Shown here: positions 10,456 through 18,625 of the stretch, one piece after another | How positions within the stretch are numbered: the stretch's first letter is position 1 | Layout: every line of letters begins with the position of its first letter | Assembly (NCBI GenBank): GCA_004552155.1 | Contig: SFPF01000014.1 | Coordinates: 1 to 22,313, forward strand | Direction: 5' to 3' | DNA: 22,313 nucleotides | Source of the DNA: Bacteroidales bacterium | Lineage (GTDB): Bacteria; Bacteroidota; Bacteroidia; Bacteroidales; Bacteroidaceae | Notes under the pieces: generated by a model | What the model was told of the DNA's origin: nothing | Databases searched by the model: none | Seen by the model: the letters and a program-made list of their open reading frames with translations, nothing else | Program-made: the position numbers and the translations under genes

Positions 10456-11695
10456 GCGCGCTCAATGCCGTGCCCTTCGAGATGACCACCGTCACCGTGT
10501 GCAAGCCGGTTTCTGCCACGCTCACGGTTTCCGTTACGGTGCTGCCTGCTTCGGCTGTGCCACTGGCTACTGTCGTGCCGTCAATCATGATGTCGTAGCC
10601 CAGCGTGCCTGCGAGGGCTGCGCCGTCGGCATCGGTTGCGGGCATCGTGAAGGAAATCGTACCCGTGAGGGCATCGTTTACAAAGGCGGCGCTGATCGTC
10701 GTAATCGGCGCGGGCGCGGTTTGCGTCTCTACGTCTTGGAAAGTGGTCAGGCCACAAATATTGTCGCTGTTGTACGTGCCGTTGTATGAATAGTCGCCCA
10801 CCAGCGTTGCTTGCGCCGTGGTGGGGTCTACCATCCACAGACCAAAGTCAGAGTCGTTGTATGCTTCATCGTAAACATACACGGTTGTCCAATAGATAAC
10901 GCCTGTTTCCATGTCGCAGCAGGCGGATTGTTTCCATGTGGCGATTGTCGGCACGTTGATAGTGCCAATCTCGGTGGCTGCGCCCGTACTCTTGTCGATC
11001 GTATAGAGTTTGCGCGACTTGCCGATGGCGTAAATCACGCCGTCCTTGTTGCAGGCAATGGCCACCATGCGCTCGGGCAGTGTGGCAATCGCTTCCACTT
11101 CATAGCCGTTGTCTACGGGCGAGTGCATCTTGATGCGTCCAAAGACGTTGAAGGCGTATGCTGTTACCTCGTCGTCGAAGATGCCGTAAATTGCACCCGA
11201 CGTGGGGTCGAAGGTGATGTCTGCGCCGAGGTTGTTGAAGTTGGTCGTTGCAGAGTACATCCGCTCCTTTACCTCCCAGGTCTGCGTGTCGTAGAGCGTG
11301 AGGGTGACGGGGAACGTGATTTGCGAGCCTACTTCCTTATAGTCGAGGGCGTAATACGTCTTGTTGCCGTAGGTGCCGCCGGCGTAGGCTTTCTTGCCCA
11401 CGGCTACTGCCGACATATTCGAGGCATCGTTGATATCAAGCGAATAGATGCCTGCGCCGCTGTAGTACGTGCCATACGAGTCATAGATGTAGCCGTAGAG
11501 CGTCGGTGCGTTCTCTACAACCCTCATTGTGGGCGGTGCGGCCTGCCGCTGTGCCTTGACGGCGGCTCTGCGCGAAATTTCCTGACTGCGCTGCTCCGCT
11601 GTTTTGCCCTGCGCTGCCGCGTATTGCGGTGCGAAAGCGGAAAGCACGGCAACGAGCATCAAGGAAATGCTTTTGAAAAGTGTTTTCATCTTCAT
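10061..11695 (-). pseudogene. N-terminal fragment of large secreted Fn3/jelly-roll protein (paralog 1)
   Basis: The start at 11695 gives a signal peptide (FKSISLMLVAVLSAFAPQYAAAQ). A start two codons later is also possible. After a basic, Gln-rich stretch, residues about 53-330 form a beta-propeller-like region with phrases paralleling paralog 2: TLYGYIYDSYG, IACNKDGVIYAIGKSRKLYTIDKSTGAATEIG and CCDMETGVIYWTT. A fibronectin-like segment (FVNDALTGTISFTMPATDADG) follows. The homologous frame ends near residue 415 (about 10455), and the rest down to 10061 is an Arg/His-rich artefact of the wrong frame. The continuation lies in 8782-10455 and then 7266-8849. Restored, the protein would be about 1,500 residues. 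A -7 box at 11758-11765 suggests its own promoter. It is adjacent to, and homologous with, the gene at 7134, which indicates a tandem duplication. Confidence 0.82.
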
Positions 11696-11757
11696 GTTTT
11701 TGTGATTTTATGGATTTGATTGAATATAGATTGCTATCAATAGCGCATATTGGTCGC

Positions 11758-11765
11758 CAAAGTTA
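11758..11765 (-). promoter_or_regulatory. -7 promoter box for paralog 1
   Basis: The minus strand reads TAACTTTG, an exact match to the Bacteroidota -7 consensus TAnnTTTG, 63 bp upstream of the ATG at 11695. The -33 position is poor (TTCA at a 19-bp spacer). With the upstream terminator at 12151-12181, this suggests that the large genes are transcribed separately from susCD. Confidence 0.6.
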
Positions 11766-11867
11766 CGAAAAACTATTGAAATCTTGAACTTTGTGCTATG
11801 ATAGTGCGCTTTTTTGAGCAAAATATAACACCTTTGTTTTTATTTCGGACTTTCGGAAAGGAACGTT

Positions 11868-12118
11868 TGTGCAAGGTGAGAGCAGAAGCCAAGTTTACTT
11901 GGATTATGCCGAGCCGCCGCCAATTTTCGTGCAAGCGAGTGCAATAGAGCTTGCTCATATTGCCGAGCGCAGCCGAAAATCTCAAAGCAAATTTTCGTGC
12001 AAGCGAGTGCAATAGAGCTTGCTCATATTGCCGAGCGCAGCCGAAAATCTCAAAGCCAATTTTCGTGCAAGCGAGTGCAATAGAGCTTGCTCATATTGCC
12101 GAGCGCAGCCGAAAATGT
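11868..12118. repeat. 68-bp tandem palindromic intergenic repeat, about three copies plus a diverged fourth
   Basis: Near-identical units begin at 11922, 11990 and 12058, exactly 68 bp apart, each starting AATTTTCGTGCAAGCGAGTG. Within a unit, GCAATA/TATTGC enclose GAGC-TT-GCTC, and the ends ATTTTCG/CGAAAAT are inverted, so each unit can fold into a long hairpin. A diverged copy at about 11868-11921 shares GTGCAAG and the ATGCCGAGC block. The copies differ by only a few bases, implying recent duplication. The array lies between a terminator and a promoter and contains no credible gene. Open frames across it are repeat artefacts. The rest of the 11696-12207 gap holds only the promoter and terminator listed. 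Confidence 0.92.
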
Positions 12119-12150
12119 CAAGAAAAGGTGCATTTATATGAAGAAAAAAA

Positions 12151-12181
12151 AAGGATGTGCGTCGCATGGACACACATCCTT
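12151..12181 (-). terminator. Terminator closing the susC-susD-lipoprotein operon
   Basis: Arms at 12151-12163 and 12169-12181 form AAGGATGTG-C-GTC / GAC-A-CACATCCTT with a 5-nt loop. On the minus strand the stem runs into a T-rich tract (plus-strand A run at 12141-12152). It sits 27 bp beyond the lipoprotein stop codon at 12208. Confidence 0.85.
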
Positions 12182-12207
12182 ATTTCTTATGATGGATAGC
12201 CGTTATA

Positions 12208-12972
12208 TTATACGGCAAACATCGTGTAGGTCTGACCTTCAAACGTGGCAACTAACTGGTTGAGGGCATTGATGGAAAGGTTCACAATGTAGTGCACATT
12301 TTTTTCCTCGTTATCGTAGGTGATGGTGCCGACACCTGTTGCTACGTTCCACTGATAGATGGCGCCCTTATAGGATTTGCCGTTTACCATGAGCGTATTG
12401 TTCTTGCTTTCCACCGTTCCAGTCTTATCGCTTGCAGAGGACAGCTTGAAACCAAGTGTTTTGTTCTTCTTGTCGCCATCGATGTACCAGTTTGCCTCAG
12501 TGATGCAGAAACCGTTGGTCTTGACGGCCGTGAAGTTATTGGTCATGGCTTCTTTGTTTTCGCTGGACACCTTGAAGAGCTGCACAGTCATGCGGCTCAT
12601 GTCGCGGTGGCGGGCAAGGTAGAGGTGAGCCTCCATGTTCATGATGTCGGGGTAGCTGGCCTGCTTGGGGAAGACAACGGTGGTCATGCCCGCAGCCTTG
12701 TCATAAGATACCACGCCCTTGCGCAGGTACCTTTCGTTGCCCGTCTTCTTGTTGATGCGCGTGAAGGTGCAGAGGGTGTCGCCCTCCGAGTTGAGGTAGA
12801 GCGAGATGTTGTAGTTGTAGAGCGTGTCCTTATCGCCTGCCGTTTCAGATGCCCAGGAGGCTATTTCCTCAGCGCTGGCATAGGTCACCTGTTCTACTTC
12901 GTCTTCCGAGCATGCTGCAAATCCGAGGCTCAGGGTGAGCAGGATTGCGAGTGATTTTATATACTTTTTCAT
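12208..12972 (-). CDS. Small lipoprotein of unknown function in the SusCD operon
   Basis: A 254-residue protein with a lipoprotein signal (KSLAILLTLSLGFAAC, lipidated Cys21). An acidic SEDEVEQ stretch follows the cysteine, resembling the surface-export signal of Bacteroidota lipoproteins. The mature part is rich in beta-strand-like segments (NNTLMVNGKSYKGAIYQWN, VATFEGQTYTMFAV) and I do not recognise a family. It starts 32 bp after the susD stop and is followed by a terminator, so it is the third gene of the operon. That is the position often held by a substrate-binding SusE-like lipoprotein. A role as a surface accessory binding protein is inferred from position only. An 18-bp AT-centred palindrome (GCCGT/ACGGC arms) overlaps its stop codon. 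Confidence 0.8.
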   Translation of the reverse strand: MKKYIKSLAILLTLSLGFAACSEDEVEQVTYASAEEIASWASETAGDKDTLYNYNISLYLNSEGDTLCTFTRINKKTGNERYLRKGVVSYDKAAGMTTVVFPKQASYPDIMNMEAHLYLARHRDMSRMTVQLFKVSSENKEAMTNNFTAVKTNGFCITEANWYIDGDKKNKTLGFKLSSASDKTGTVESKNNTLMVNGKSYKGAIYQWNVATGVGTITYDNEEKNVHYIVNLSINALNQLVATFEGQTYTMFAV

Positions 12973-13004
12973 AGATATAATCCTTTTTTAGGTGATTCGC
13001 TATG

Positions 13005-14681
13005 TTACTGCCAGTTGCGTTTCAGGTTGGGGTTGGACTGGAGGTCTTGCATGGGGATTTCCCAAACGAAGCGGAAGTTGTCGGGCGTGATTTCGAGATT
13101 CTGATAACCATTGCCTTCGAGGAGGAGTTTGAGACCATCCATGTTTTGTGCTTCCATACGCTTGAAGCCTTTGTGCCAGCGTTTGAGGCAGTCGAGGCGG
13201 AAACCTTCGCCGAGGTATTCGCGCACCCATTCGTTCTCCATTTCCTTAACAAGCTCTTCGCCCGTGGTGGTGGCGTCCCAGTCGAACGTACCGCGTGCCA
13301 AGCGCAGGTCGTTGAGGTATTTGCGTGCCTTTGCTTCGTCGGGGTTGGGCTTGCGCAGATAGGCTTCAGCGGCCGTGAGGTAGGCTTCGGCGGAGCGGAA
13401 TGCCTTCGACATGTTGTAGGGGCTGGAGTACCAGTCCCAATCATTCTTGAAGAGGTTCTGGTTGCCGGGGTACTTGAAGAGCAGGTAAGCGGAGTGTGCG
13501 GGTTCGTCGCTCGAACTGTTAGACAGTTTGGTCACGCCGGCAGCCTCGCCCATGTAGGGGTTGGAGAAGTAGGCCTTGATGCGGAGGTCGCCCGGTTCGT
13601 AGAGGTCTACCACGCCCTGGGTGGGCACGAGTTCGGGAGAGTAGCCGTAGATATCGTAGGAGCCATCAATCTCTCGGATGTCGTAGCTGATATACATGCC
13701 TAAGTAGCTATTGGCATGCTCTTCTGGTGTCTGTGCAGGCTCGAAGATGATTTCGCTGCCAGAGTCGAACACCCAAAGTTGCTCCATTTCCTGCTCGGAG
13801 GAAGCGAGGGGATAGTTCTCGATGATGTAGTCAGCCTTTTCGATAGCTTTGTCGAAGTCGTGCGTGTAGAGCGCGAAGCGCATTTCGAGGGCATCGAGGG
13901 CATCGGTACCGGGGTGGTAGAGGTTGTCGGTGTTGTCGTAGGCTGCAAAAGCCTGCATGTTGGCTTCGGCATTGGCGAAGTCAGAGCGGATGAATGCCAC
14001 GGTTTCCTGCAGAGAGGCGCGTGCGGGGCGTGCGTCCTTGTCTACGGTGGTCACGATGGGCAGACCGAGTTCATCGGCAGCAGTTTCGGGCTCGTAGTCC
14101 TTGCAGTAGCGCACAATCATGTTGCAGTAAGCGTAAGCGCGGGCGAAGTAAGCCACGCCTTTGTAGTGCATAAGGCGTTCCTTGCGCTCCTGATACTTCA
14201 TCTTAAGTTTGGTCTGCGTGTCTTTTTCTTCTGCATCGCCAGCTTCTTCAGCTGCTTTTTCTGCTGCTGTGGCAGCTTCTTCCTTGCTCTTTTCTTCATT
14301 GATGAAGGGGTCGATGTTGGCGATGAAGTCGTTGGCCTGCATCACGAGGGAGAAGTTGTTAGCCCAAACGATGTCTCCGGCAAACTGGTTGGTGGTAAAG
14401 GTCCAGCGGTGCTCCTTGTCAAGGGTGAGGGCACCGGCACGGAGGTTGAAGAGGTCGGTCATGGCCTCTGAAACATAGGCGTTCGAACCACCCACCACGG
14501 CGCGCACCACTGTCATCATGCCCGTGTAGTGCTTGCAGGCATCTTCGTACGGGTCTTCGCTCTCACCCCACGAACTTTCGTAAGTGATATTTGTTTCCGG
14601 CTCTTGGTCGAGTTCGCAGGAACTCAGCACGGGCAGGGCGAATGCCGCGAGGAGGGCAGCCTTGAATATATTCTTGTTCAT
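13005..14681 (-). CDS. SusD/RagB-family outer-membrane nutrient-binding lipoprotein
   Basis: A 558-residue SusD-like protein. The lipoprotein signal ends VLSSC, with Cys22 as the lipidation site. The N-terminal helical (TPR-like) region includes HYKGVAYFARAYAYCNMIVRY. The C-terminal region has SAEAYLTAAEAYLRK, ARKYLNDLRLARG, EWVREYLGEGFRLDCLKRW and the ending IPMQDLQSNPNLKRNW, all typical of the family. It caps the SusC barrel outside the cell and captures ligand for import. Residues 128-160 are an Ala/Glu/Lys-rich insert, likely an extended helix or coiled coil, which is unusual. The start lies 27 bp after the susC stop, the normal tight pairing. Ligand class cannot be read from the sequence. 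The neighbouring protease favours peptides. Confidence 0.95.
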   Translation of the reverse strand: MNKNIFKAALLAAFALPVLSSCELDQEPETNITYESSWGESEDPYEDACKHYTGMMTVVRAVVGGSNAYVSEAMTDLFNLRAGALTLDKEHRWTFTTNQFAGDIVWANNFSLVMQANDFIANIDPFINEEKSKEEAATAAEKAAEEAGDAEEKDTQTKLKMKYQERKERLMHYKGVAYFARAYAYCNMIVRYCKDYEPETAADELGLPIVTTVDKDARPARASLQETVAFIRSDFANAEANMQAFAAYDNTDNLYHPGTDALDALEMRFALYTHDFDKAIEKADYIIENYPLASSEQEMEQLWVFDSGSEIIFEPAQTPEEHANSYLGMYISYDIREIDGSYDIYGYSPELVPTQGVVDLYEPGDLRIKAYFSNPYMGEAAGVTKLSNSSSDEPAHSAYLLFKYPGNQNLFKNDWDWYSSPYNMSKAFRSAEAYLTAAEAYLRKPNPDEAKARKYLNDLRLARGTFDWDATTTGEELVKEMENEWVREYLGEGFRLDCLKRWHKGFKRMEAQNMDGLKLLLEGNGYQNLEITPDNFRFVWEIPMQDLQSNPNLKRNWQ

Positions 14682-14708
14682 AATGTATTTCCTTTCGATT
14701 GAAAATGT

Positions 14709-17675
14709 TTAGAAACTGATTTCTGCACCGAGTACGAACTGACGCGTTGCGGGATAGCCGCCGAGTGCGATGTTGGTGTCAACCTCGGGGTCTGCACCCT
14801 TATATTTGGTAACGGTGAAGAGGTTGCGGGTCGTGAAGTTGATGCGGACGTTGCTCATGAACTTGGTGGCGTCCATCCACTTCTTCGGCAGGTCGTAAGA
14901 GATAGAGAGGTTCTTCAGACGCATGAACGAAGCGTTCTCGAGCAGGTGCGTGTCGAACTGCGAGTCGTATTCGTAAGAGGGCAGGTAGGTCTCGTCGCCC
15001 GGATTGCGCCACATGTCGAGCGCGTCGCGGTCCATGTTGAAGCCCTGCTTGGCGGTCGAGGAGGCAGTGGAGAGGAAGTAGGCGTTGTTGACCATGTACT
15101 TGCCGAGCACGTAGGAGAAGTCTGCCACAATGCTGAGGCCCTTCCAAGAGAAAGTGAGACCGAAGCCGCCGTGATGGGGAGCGTAGTAGCTCTTGCCCGT
15201 GTCCTGATAGAGGTTTTCAATCTGTGCCTCGTCCTTGGTCATCGTTTCGGGGTTGAAGGTATAGCCCGGTTCGCCCTTGTAGCCCACTTTGTACCACATG
15301 GGTGCGCCGTCTTCCTTGTCGATACCGGCGAAGATAGGCATATAGAAGTTAAGGCTTTCGCCCTTTTTGAGGCAGATAAGGCTGCTCTTCATGGGCCATT
15401 CATCGAGGTCGTAGAAGAGTTTGTCAATCTTATTCTTATTATAGGTGTAGTTGCCTCGGAGGCTGAAGTATACGTCCTTGTTGCGAATAATGTCGTAAGA
15501 AGCCTCGATTTCCACGCCTCGGTTGCTCATCTCGCCCACGTTGTTCATCATGGAGCTGAAGCCCGTGGTGTAGGGCAACGGGGTGCTCATGAGCATGTCC
15601 TTAGTCTTGCGGTGGTACAGGTTGACGTCGACCTTCAACTTTTCAAAGAAGGTGGCGCTGATGCCCACATTGGTTTGGATTTGCTTTTCCCATCCGAGGT
15701 CGGGGTTGGGGAGCTGTGCGTAACCCCAACCCGTAGTGCCGTTGTAGTCGGCAGTGCCGGCGAGGGCGAGGTGGCCGTAGTTACCTACGGCTGCGTTACC
15801 CGTGCTACCCACGCTGACCTTGAGTTTGAGGTCGGTAAGCCACGTTACGGGGCGCATGAAGTATTCGCGGGCAATGTTCCACGACAGACCGCCGCTGACG
15901 AAGACAGCCGTGCGGTTGTCCTTACCGAAGCGGGAGGATGCATCGGAGCGCACCGTTACGTTGGCGGCATATTTTGCCTTGTAGTCCCAGTCGGCGCGGC
16001 CGAAGAACGAGAGGAACTCGTATTTCGATTTCGACTGCGAGGGGGCCTCGGGCGTCTTGCCGTGCGAGAGGAGCATGAGGCGGTCGTCGGCAATGCCTGC
16101 TACGCTGGCGCCGAAGCTCTGCGCATCGCTCTTGATGCCTTCGTGACCGGCGAGGAGCGTGATGTTGTGCTCCTTGGCGACGGTGAACTTATATTCCGCC
16201 GTGTTCGTGATGGTCCACATGGAGCTGCGGCTGAATGCCTCGGAGGCTGAGCCTTCTTCCTTGTTGAATACCTGAGCGTGGCTGGGCAGCAGGCGGGAAC
16301 TGTTGCGGCTTTCGGTGGCATAGAGACCGAGCTGCGACTTGATGGTCAGACCCTTGATGGGAGTAATCTGTATGAACGCATTGCCGCTGTACACCATGTC
16401 GCGATAGTTCACGGGGTTGCCTTCCAGCGCGTATTTGGGGTCGTACAAGCCGCCCGAGCCCCAAAGCAGGTGCGCTTCGCTTGCCTCAGGATCAAATGGA
16501 TCCCAGTAGCGCGGGAAGTTGGTGGTGAGCGTAGAGAATGAGTACAGGCTGTTCGAACCGTTGTACGTCATATTATTGGTCATGCTCTCAGAATAGGCGA
16601 AGCTTTGGTTAACCCCCATAGCCAACCAGTCGTTGAGTTTCGTGTCAAGATTGGTACGCATCGAGTAGCGCTTCATGTTGGAGGAAACGGTCAGACCATT
16701 CTGCTTGAGATAGCCGCCCGACACGAAGTAGTTGGTTCTCTCGGTTCCGCCCTGAACGTTGAAGTTGGTCTCGTACATCGGGGCGGCCTTGTCGAAGGCG
16801 TAGGAGTCCCAGTCGGTGTTAGCGCCATGGTTCTTATAGCGGGCGTAAGCCGTGGGCGATATGATGGAGTGCTCAAGCTGGAAGTCGAGCAGTTCGTCGG
16901 CGGTCATCGGGTTGCCGATGCGGCGTGCCAGCTGGCTCCAGCCTATTTTCTGCGAAATGCTCACACGGGCCTTCTCACCGGCGCGGCCGCGCTTGGTGGC
17001 AACGAAGATAACGCCGTTGGCGGCACGCGAACCGTAAATAGAAGTTGCGGAAGCGTCTTTAAGCACCGTTACGCTCTCAATGTCGTTGTCGCTCAGCATG
17101 GCGAGCACACCCATGCCGCAAGGCGTGCCATCGACAACTACGAGAGGATCGCTTGATGCGGAGATAGAACCGATACCGCGCACGGTAATAGAAATATTCG
17201 TGAAGTCGCCCACGTCACCGGAGGAGTTGAGCACCTGCATACCGGCCACCTGGCCTTGAAGGGCATCGGCGATGTTGACGTTAGGCTTGCCGGCAACTAC
17301 TTCGCCAGACACCTTTTTCACAGAGCCTACCACCGTTCCGACCTTCTTGGCGGTACCGTAACCCACAACGACGGCTTCGTCGAGCTGGTTATCTTGCATA
17401 ACAACTTGAACGTTGCCGGCCACGTTTACGGTCTGCGATTCCATGCCGATGTAAGAAACCGTGAGTTTCTTGGCGGAAGCGGGAATGTTCTCGAGCGTGA
17501 ACTTACCGTCTTCGTCGGTAACAACCACGACTTTTGTCCCGGGCACTCTGACAGTCGCGCCGATAACCGCTTCGCCTTGCGAGTCGACAACGCGACCGGT
17601 TACGCGCTTCTGTGCGGAAAGCGATGCTGCACCCAACAGCATGCAAGCCCCGAGGAGCACAAGTTTTTTGTTCAT
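14709..17675 (-). CDS. SusC/RagA-family TonB-dependent outer-membrane transporter
   Basis: A 988-residue transporter. A signal peptide (1-21, ending LSA) is followed by a carboxypeptidase-regulatory-like domain (about 25-92: VTGRVVDSQGEAVIGATVRV). The SusC signature LDEAVVVGYGTAKK, near the TonB-interacting segment, is at about 98-111. The plug domain (about 115-225) contains DALQGQVAGMQVL, DPLVVVDG and ASATSIYGSRAANGVI. A large beta-barrel follows and ends in RQFVLGAEISF, with the terminal Phe expected for BAM-assembled barrels. Length is normal for the family and no frame break is seen. It imports ligand delivered by the SusD partner at 14681 using TonB energy. A consensus promoter lies about 300 bp upstream, giving a long 5' leader. 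Confidence 0.96.
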   Translation of the reverse strand: MNKKLVLLGACMLLGAASLSAQKRVTGRVVDSQGEAVIGATVRVPGTKVVVVTDEDGKFTLENIPASAKKLTVSYIGMESQTVNVAGNVQVVMQDNQLDEAVVVGYGTAKKVGTVVGSVKKVSGEVVAGKPNVNIADALQGQVAGMQVLNSSGDVGDFTNISITVRGIGSISASSDPLVVVDGTPCGMGVLAMLSDNDIESVTVLKDASATSIYGSRAANGVIFVATKRGRAGEKARVSISQKIGWSQLARRIGNPMTADELLDFQLEHSIISPTAYARYKNHGANTDWDSYAFDKAAPMYETNFNVQGGTERTNYFVSGGYLKQNGLTVSSNMKRYSMRTNLDTKLNDWLAMGVNQSFAYSESMTNNMTYNGSNSLYSFSTLTTNFPRYWDPFDPEASEAHLLWGSGGLYDPKYALEGNPVNYRDMVYSGNAFIQITPIKGLTIKSQLGLYATESRNSSRLLPSHAQVFNKEEGSASEAFSRSSMWTITNTAEYKFTVAKEHNITLLAGHEGIKSDAQSFGASVAGIADDRLMLLSHGKTPEAPSQSKSKYEFLSFFGRADWDYKAKYAANVTVRSDASSRFGKDNRTAVFVSGGLSWNIAREYFMRPVTWLTDLKLKVSVGSTGNAAVGNYGHLALAGTADYNGTTGWGYAQLPNPDLGWEKQIQTNVGISATFFEKLKVDVNLYHRKTKDMLMSTPLPYTTGFSSMMNNVGEMSNRGVEIEASYDIIRNKDVYFSLRGNYTYNKNKIDKLFYDLDEWPMKSSLICLKKGESLNFYMPIFAGIDKEDGAPMWYKVGYKGEPGYTFNPETMTKDEAQIENLYQDTGKSYYAPHHGGFGLTFSWKGLSIVADFSYVLGKYMVNNAYFLSTASSTAKQGFNMDRDALDMWRNPGDETYLPSYEYDSQFDTHLLENASFMRLKNLSISYDLPKKWMDATKFMSNVRINFTTRNLFTVTKYKGADPEVDTNIALGGYPATRQFVLGAEISF

Positions 17676-17800
17676 AATATAAACCTTAAATTAAACATTT
17701 TGTTTTCTATGATAGATGGGCATTTTGGTTTTTGCCGCCAGGCAGTTCCGATTGTCATGGCAGGCGTGCCCTCACTTATTCTGTTCGTCCTTTGCAGTCC

Positions 17801-17820
17801 CTATATATAATATTGTATAG
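17801..17820. repeat. AT-rich palindrome, copy 1
   Basis: CTATATATAATATTGTATAG is a hairpin with CTATA/TATAG arms in the predicted susC leader. The same core (ATATTGTATA or close) recurs at 18632-18661 and 19347-19370 with different arms. Confidence 0.6.
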
Positions 17821-17890
17821 AGTTAGCCCAAAACGGGTTTAGCAAGTCGAGTGTGTTAAATTTAATCCTTACCCTCTTACACACCATAAA

Positions 17891-18155
17891 ACTGCACTCG
17901 GCACGGTTGTTTATCGCCGCACGGAGTATCAGACTAAGGCTTATTGCTTTTGAAGAGAATGTGAATTGGCAGCAAAAATACTGCTTTTTTCTTATATGAC
18001 AAATATTTTAATAGCGTTTAGACCAATTTTTTAACACCGAGTCCGTTTTTTGGTGGGTATTTCGCCCCTTTTTGTTCGTTAAGCGGCTTTTTGCTTTCAC
18101 TATGAAAGGGCACGGACTGCCGTAGCAGACTTGTTCGGACTGTGCCGAGTGCAGT
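17891..18155. repeat. 265-bp segment bounded by 14-bp perfect inverted repeats
   Basis: ACTGCACTCGGCAC at 17891-17904 is the exact reverse complement of GTGCCGAGTGCAGT at 18142-18155. The interior is AT-rich, has no coding frame, and contains the predicted susC promoter. The ends could be terminal repeats of a small non-autonomous transposable element, although I see no clear target duplication, or a pair of binding sites for one regulator. Confidence 0.7.
17973..18003 (-). promoter_or_regulatory. Consensus promoter for susC
   Basis: Read on the minus strand this is TTTG, a 19-bp spacer, then TATTTTTG, a full match to the Bacteroidota housekeeping promoter (TTTG-N19-21-TAnnTTTG). It would start transcription near 17966 and leave a leader of about 290 nt before the susC ATG at 17675. 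The -33 to -7 span lies inside the inverted-repeat-bounded segment. Confidence 0.72.
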
Positions 18156-18169
18156 CTACATTATGAAAA

Positions 18170-18185
18170 TGCCGTCGAAACGGCA
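18170..18185. other. Perfect short hairpin TGCCGT-CGAA-ACGGCA
   Basis: A 6-bp perfect stem with a CGAA tetraloop lies 15 bp outside the right inverted repeat. Short A/T runs flank it on both strands, so it could act as a weak terminator in either direction. No gene is seen that it would serve. The rest of 18186-18456 holds no gene I can support. Confidence 0.45.
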
Positions 18186-18456
18186 AAAACTGCCTACACT
18201 GAAATGTTAAACTTTTGATTTTGTGATAGGTGTGATTTCTCTACTGCCGCTTGCTGCCAGAATTAGTGTGGAAAACTGTCGGCGAACCGAGGCTCGGCGG
18301 GGCGGCAACCCCTTTGGATAAAAGGAGAGTGGGCAGGCTGTGCGGAGAAGGCGGCAATGGAAAACTACTGTGGAAAACTTTGCTTGCGAGCCGCCGTGCA
18401 GAGGCTTGGCGGGCGGTGCTGCAAGTGTTAAAAATAGGGGAGTGTCCGCGCAGATG

Positions 18457-18488
18457 TTTTCATAATTGCTTGAAAATTCGTAACTTTG
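18457..18488 (+). promoter_or_regulatory. Promoter for the small RNA / rlpA region
   Basis: TAACTTTG at 18481-18488 matches the -7 consensus exactly. TTTT at 18457-18460, 20 bp upstream, matches three of four bases of the -33 TTTG box. Transcription would begin near 18495. Confidence 0.65.
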
Positions 18489-18625
18489 CAGCCGTAAACC
18501 TCACGAGGAGGTTCTTCCGCCGCCCTTTATAGGGCATAATTCTTTGCCTCCGGGCATGCTCTTAACGCGGAAGACGCAACATCGCCGGCAGCCTTTTCGC
18601 TGCCATGTCGGTTGTCCTTTTTCTC
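18489..18625 (+). ncRNA. Candidate structured small RNA (or attenuating leader) with its own promoter and terminator
   Basis: Directly after the -7 box five consistent stems can be drawn. They are AACCTC/GAGGTT (18497-18502 with 18508-18513, 5-nt loop); CTTCCGC/GCGGAAG (18514-18520 with 18567-18573), which encloses GCCCT/AGGGC (18522-18526 with 18531-18535, TTAT loop) and TGCC/GGCA (18545-18548 with 18553-18556, TCCG loop); and a terminal hairpin, GGCAGC/GCTGCC (18587-18592 with 18599-18604), extended by CAAC/GTTG and followed by CCTTTTTCTC. The result is a 5' hairpin, a three-way junction and an intrinsic terminator. It ends about 80 bp before the rlpA start, so it may be a free RNA or a leader whose read-through controls rlpA. 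I do not recognise it as a known riboswitch, 6S, SRP or tmRNA. Confidence 0.62.

Noticed and set aside
3403..11695. Programmed ribosomal frameshifting or bypassing in the giant genes
   Set aside because: No slippery heptamer is evident at the junctions, and homologous residues are missing rather than merely shifted. The ligase break, which has the same character, destroys a catalytic motif.
11868..12118. CRISPR array
   Set aside because: The 68-bp units are directly abutting with no unique spacers, and no cas genes are present.
11951..12199. Open frames across the 68-bp repeats
   Set aside because: Their translations simply repeat with the DNA unit (for example ASAIELAHIAERS), so they are repeat artefacts.
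18251..18532. 93-codon open frame in the divergent intergenic region
   Set aside because: Its translation is low in recognisable structure and Arg-rich, it overlaps the promoter and small RNA signals, and it has no upstream promoter or homology I can see.
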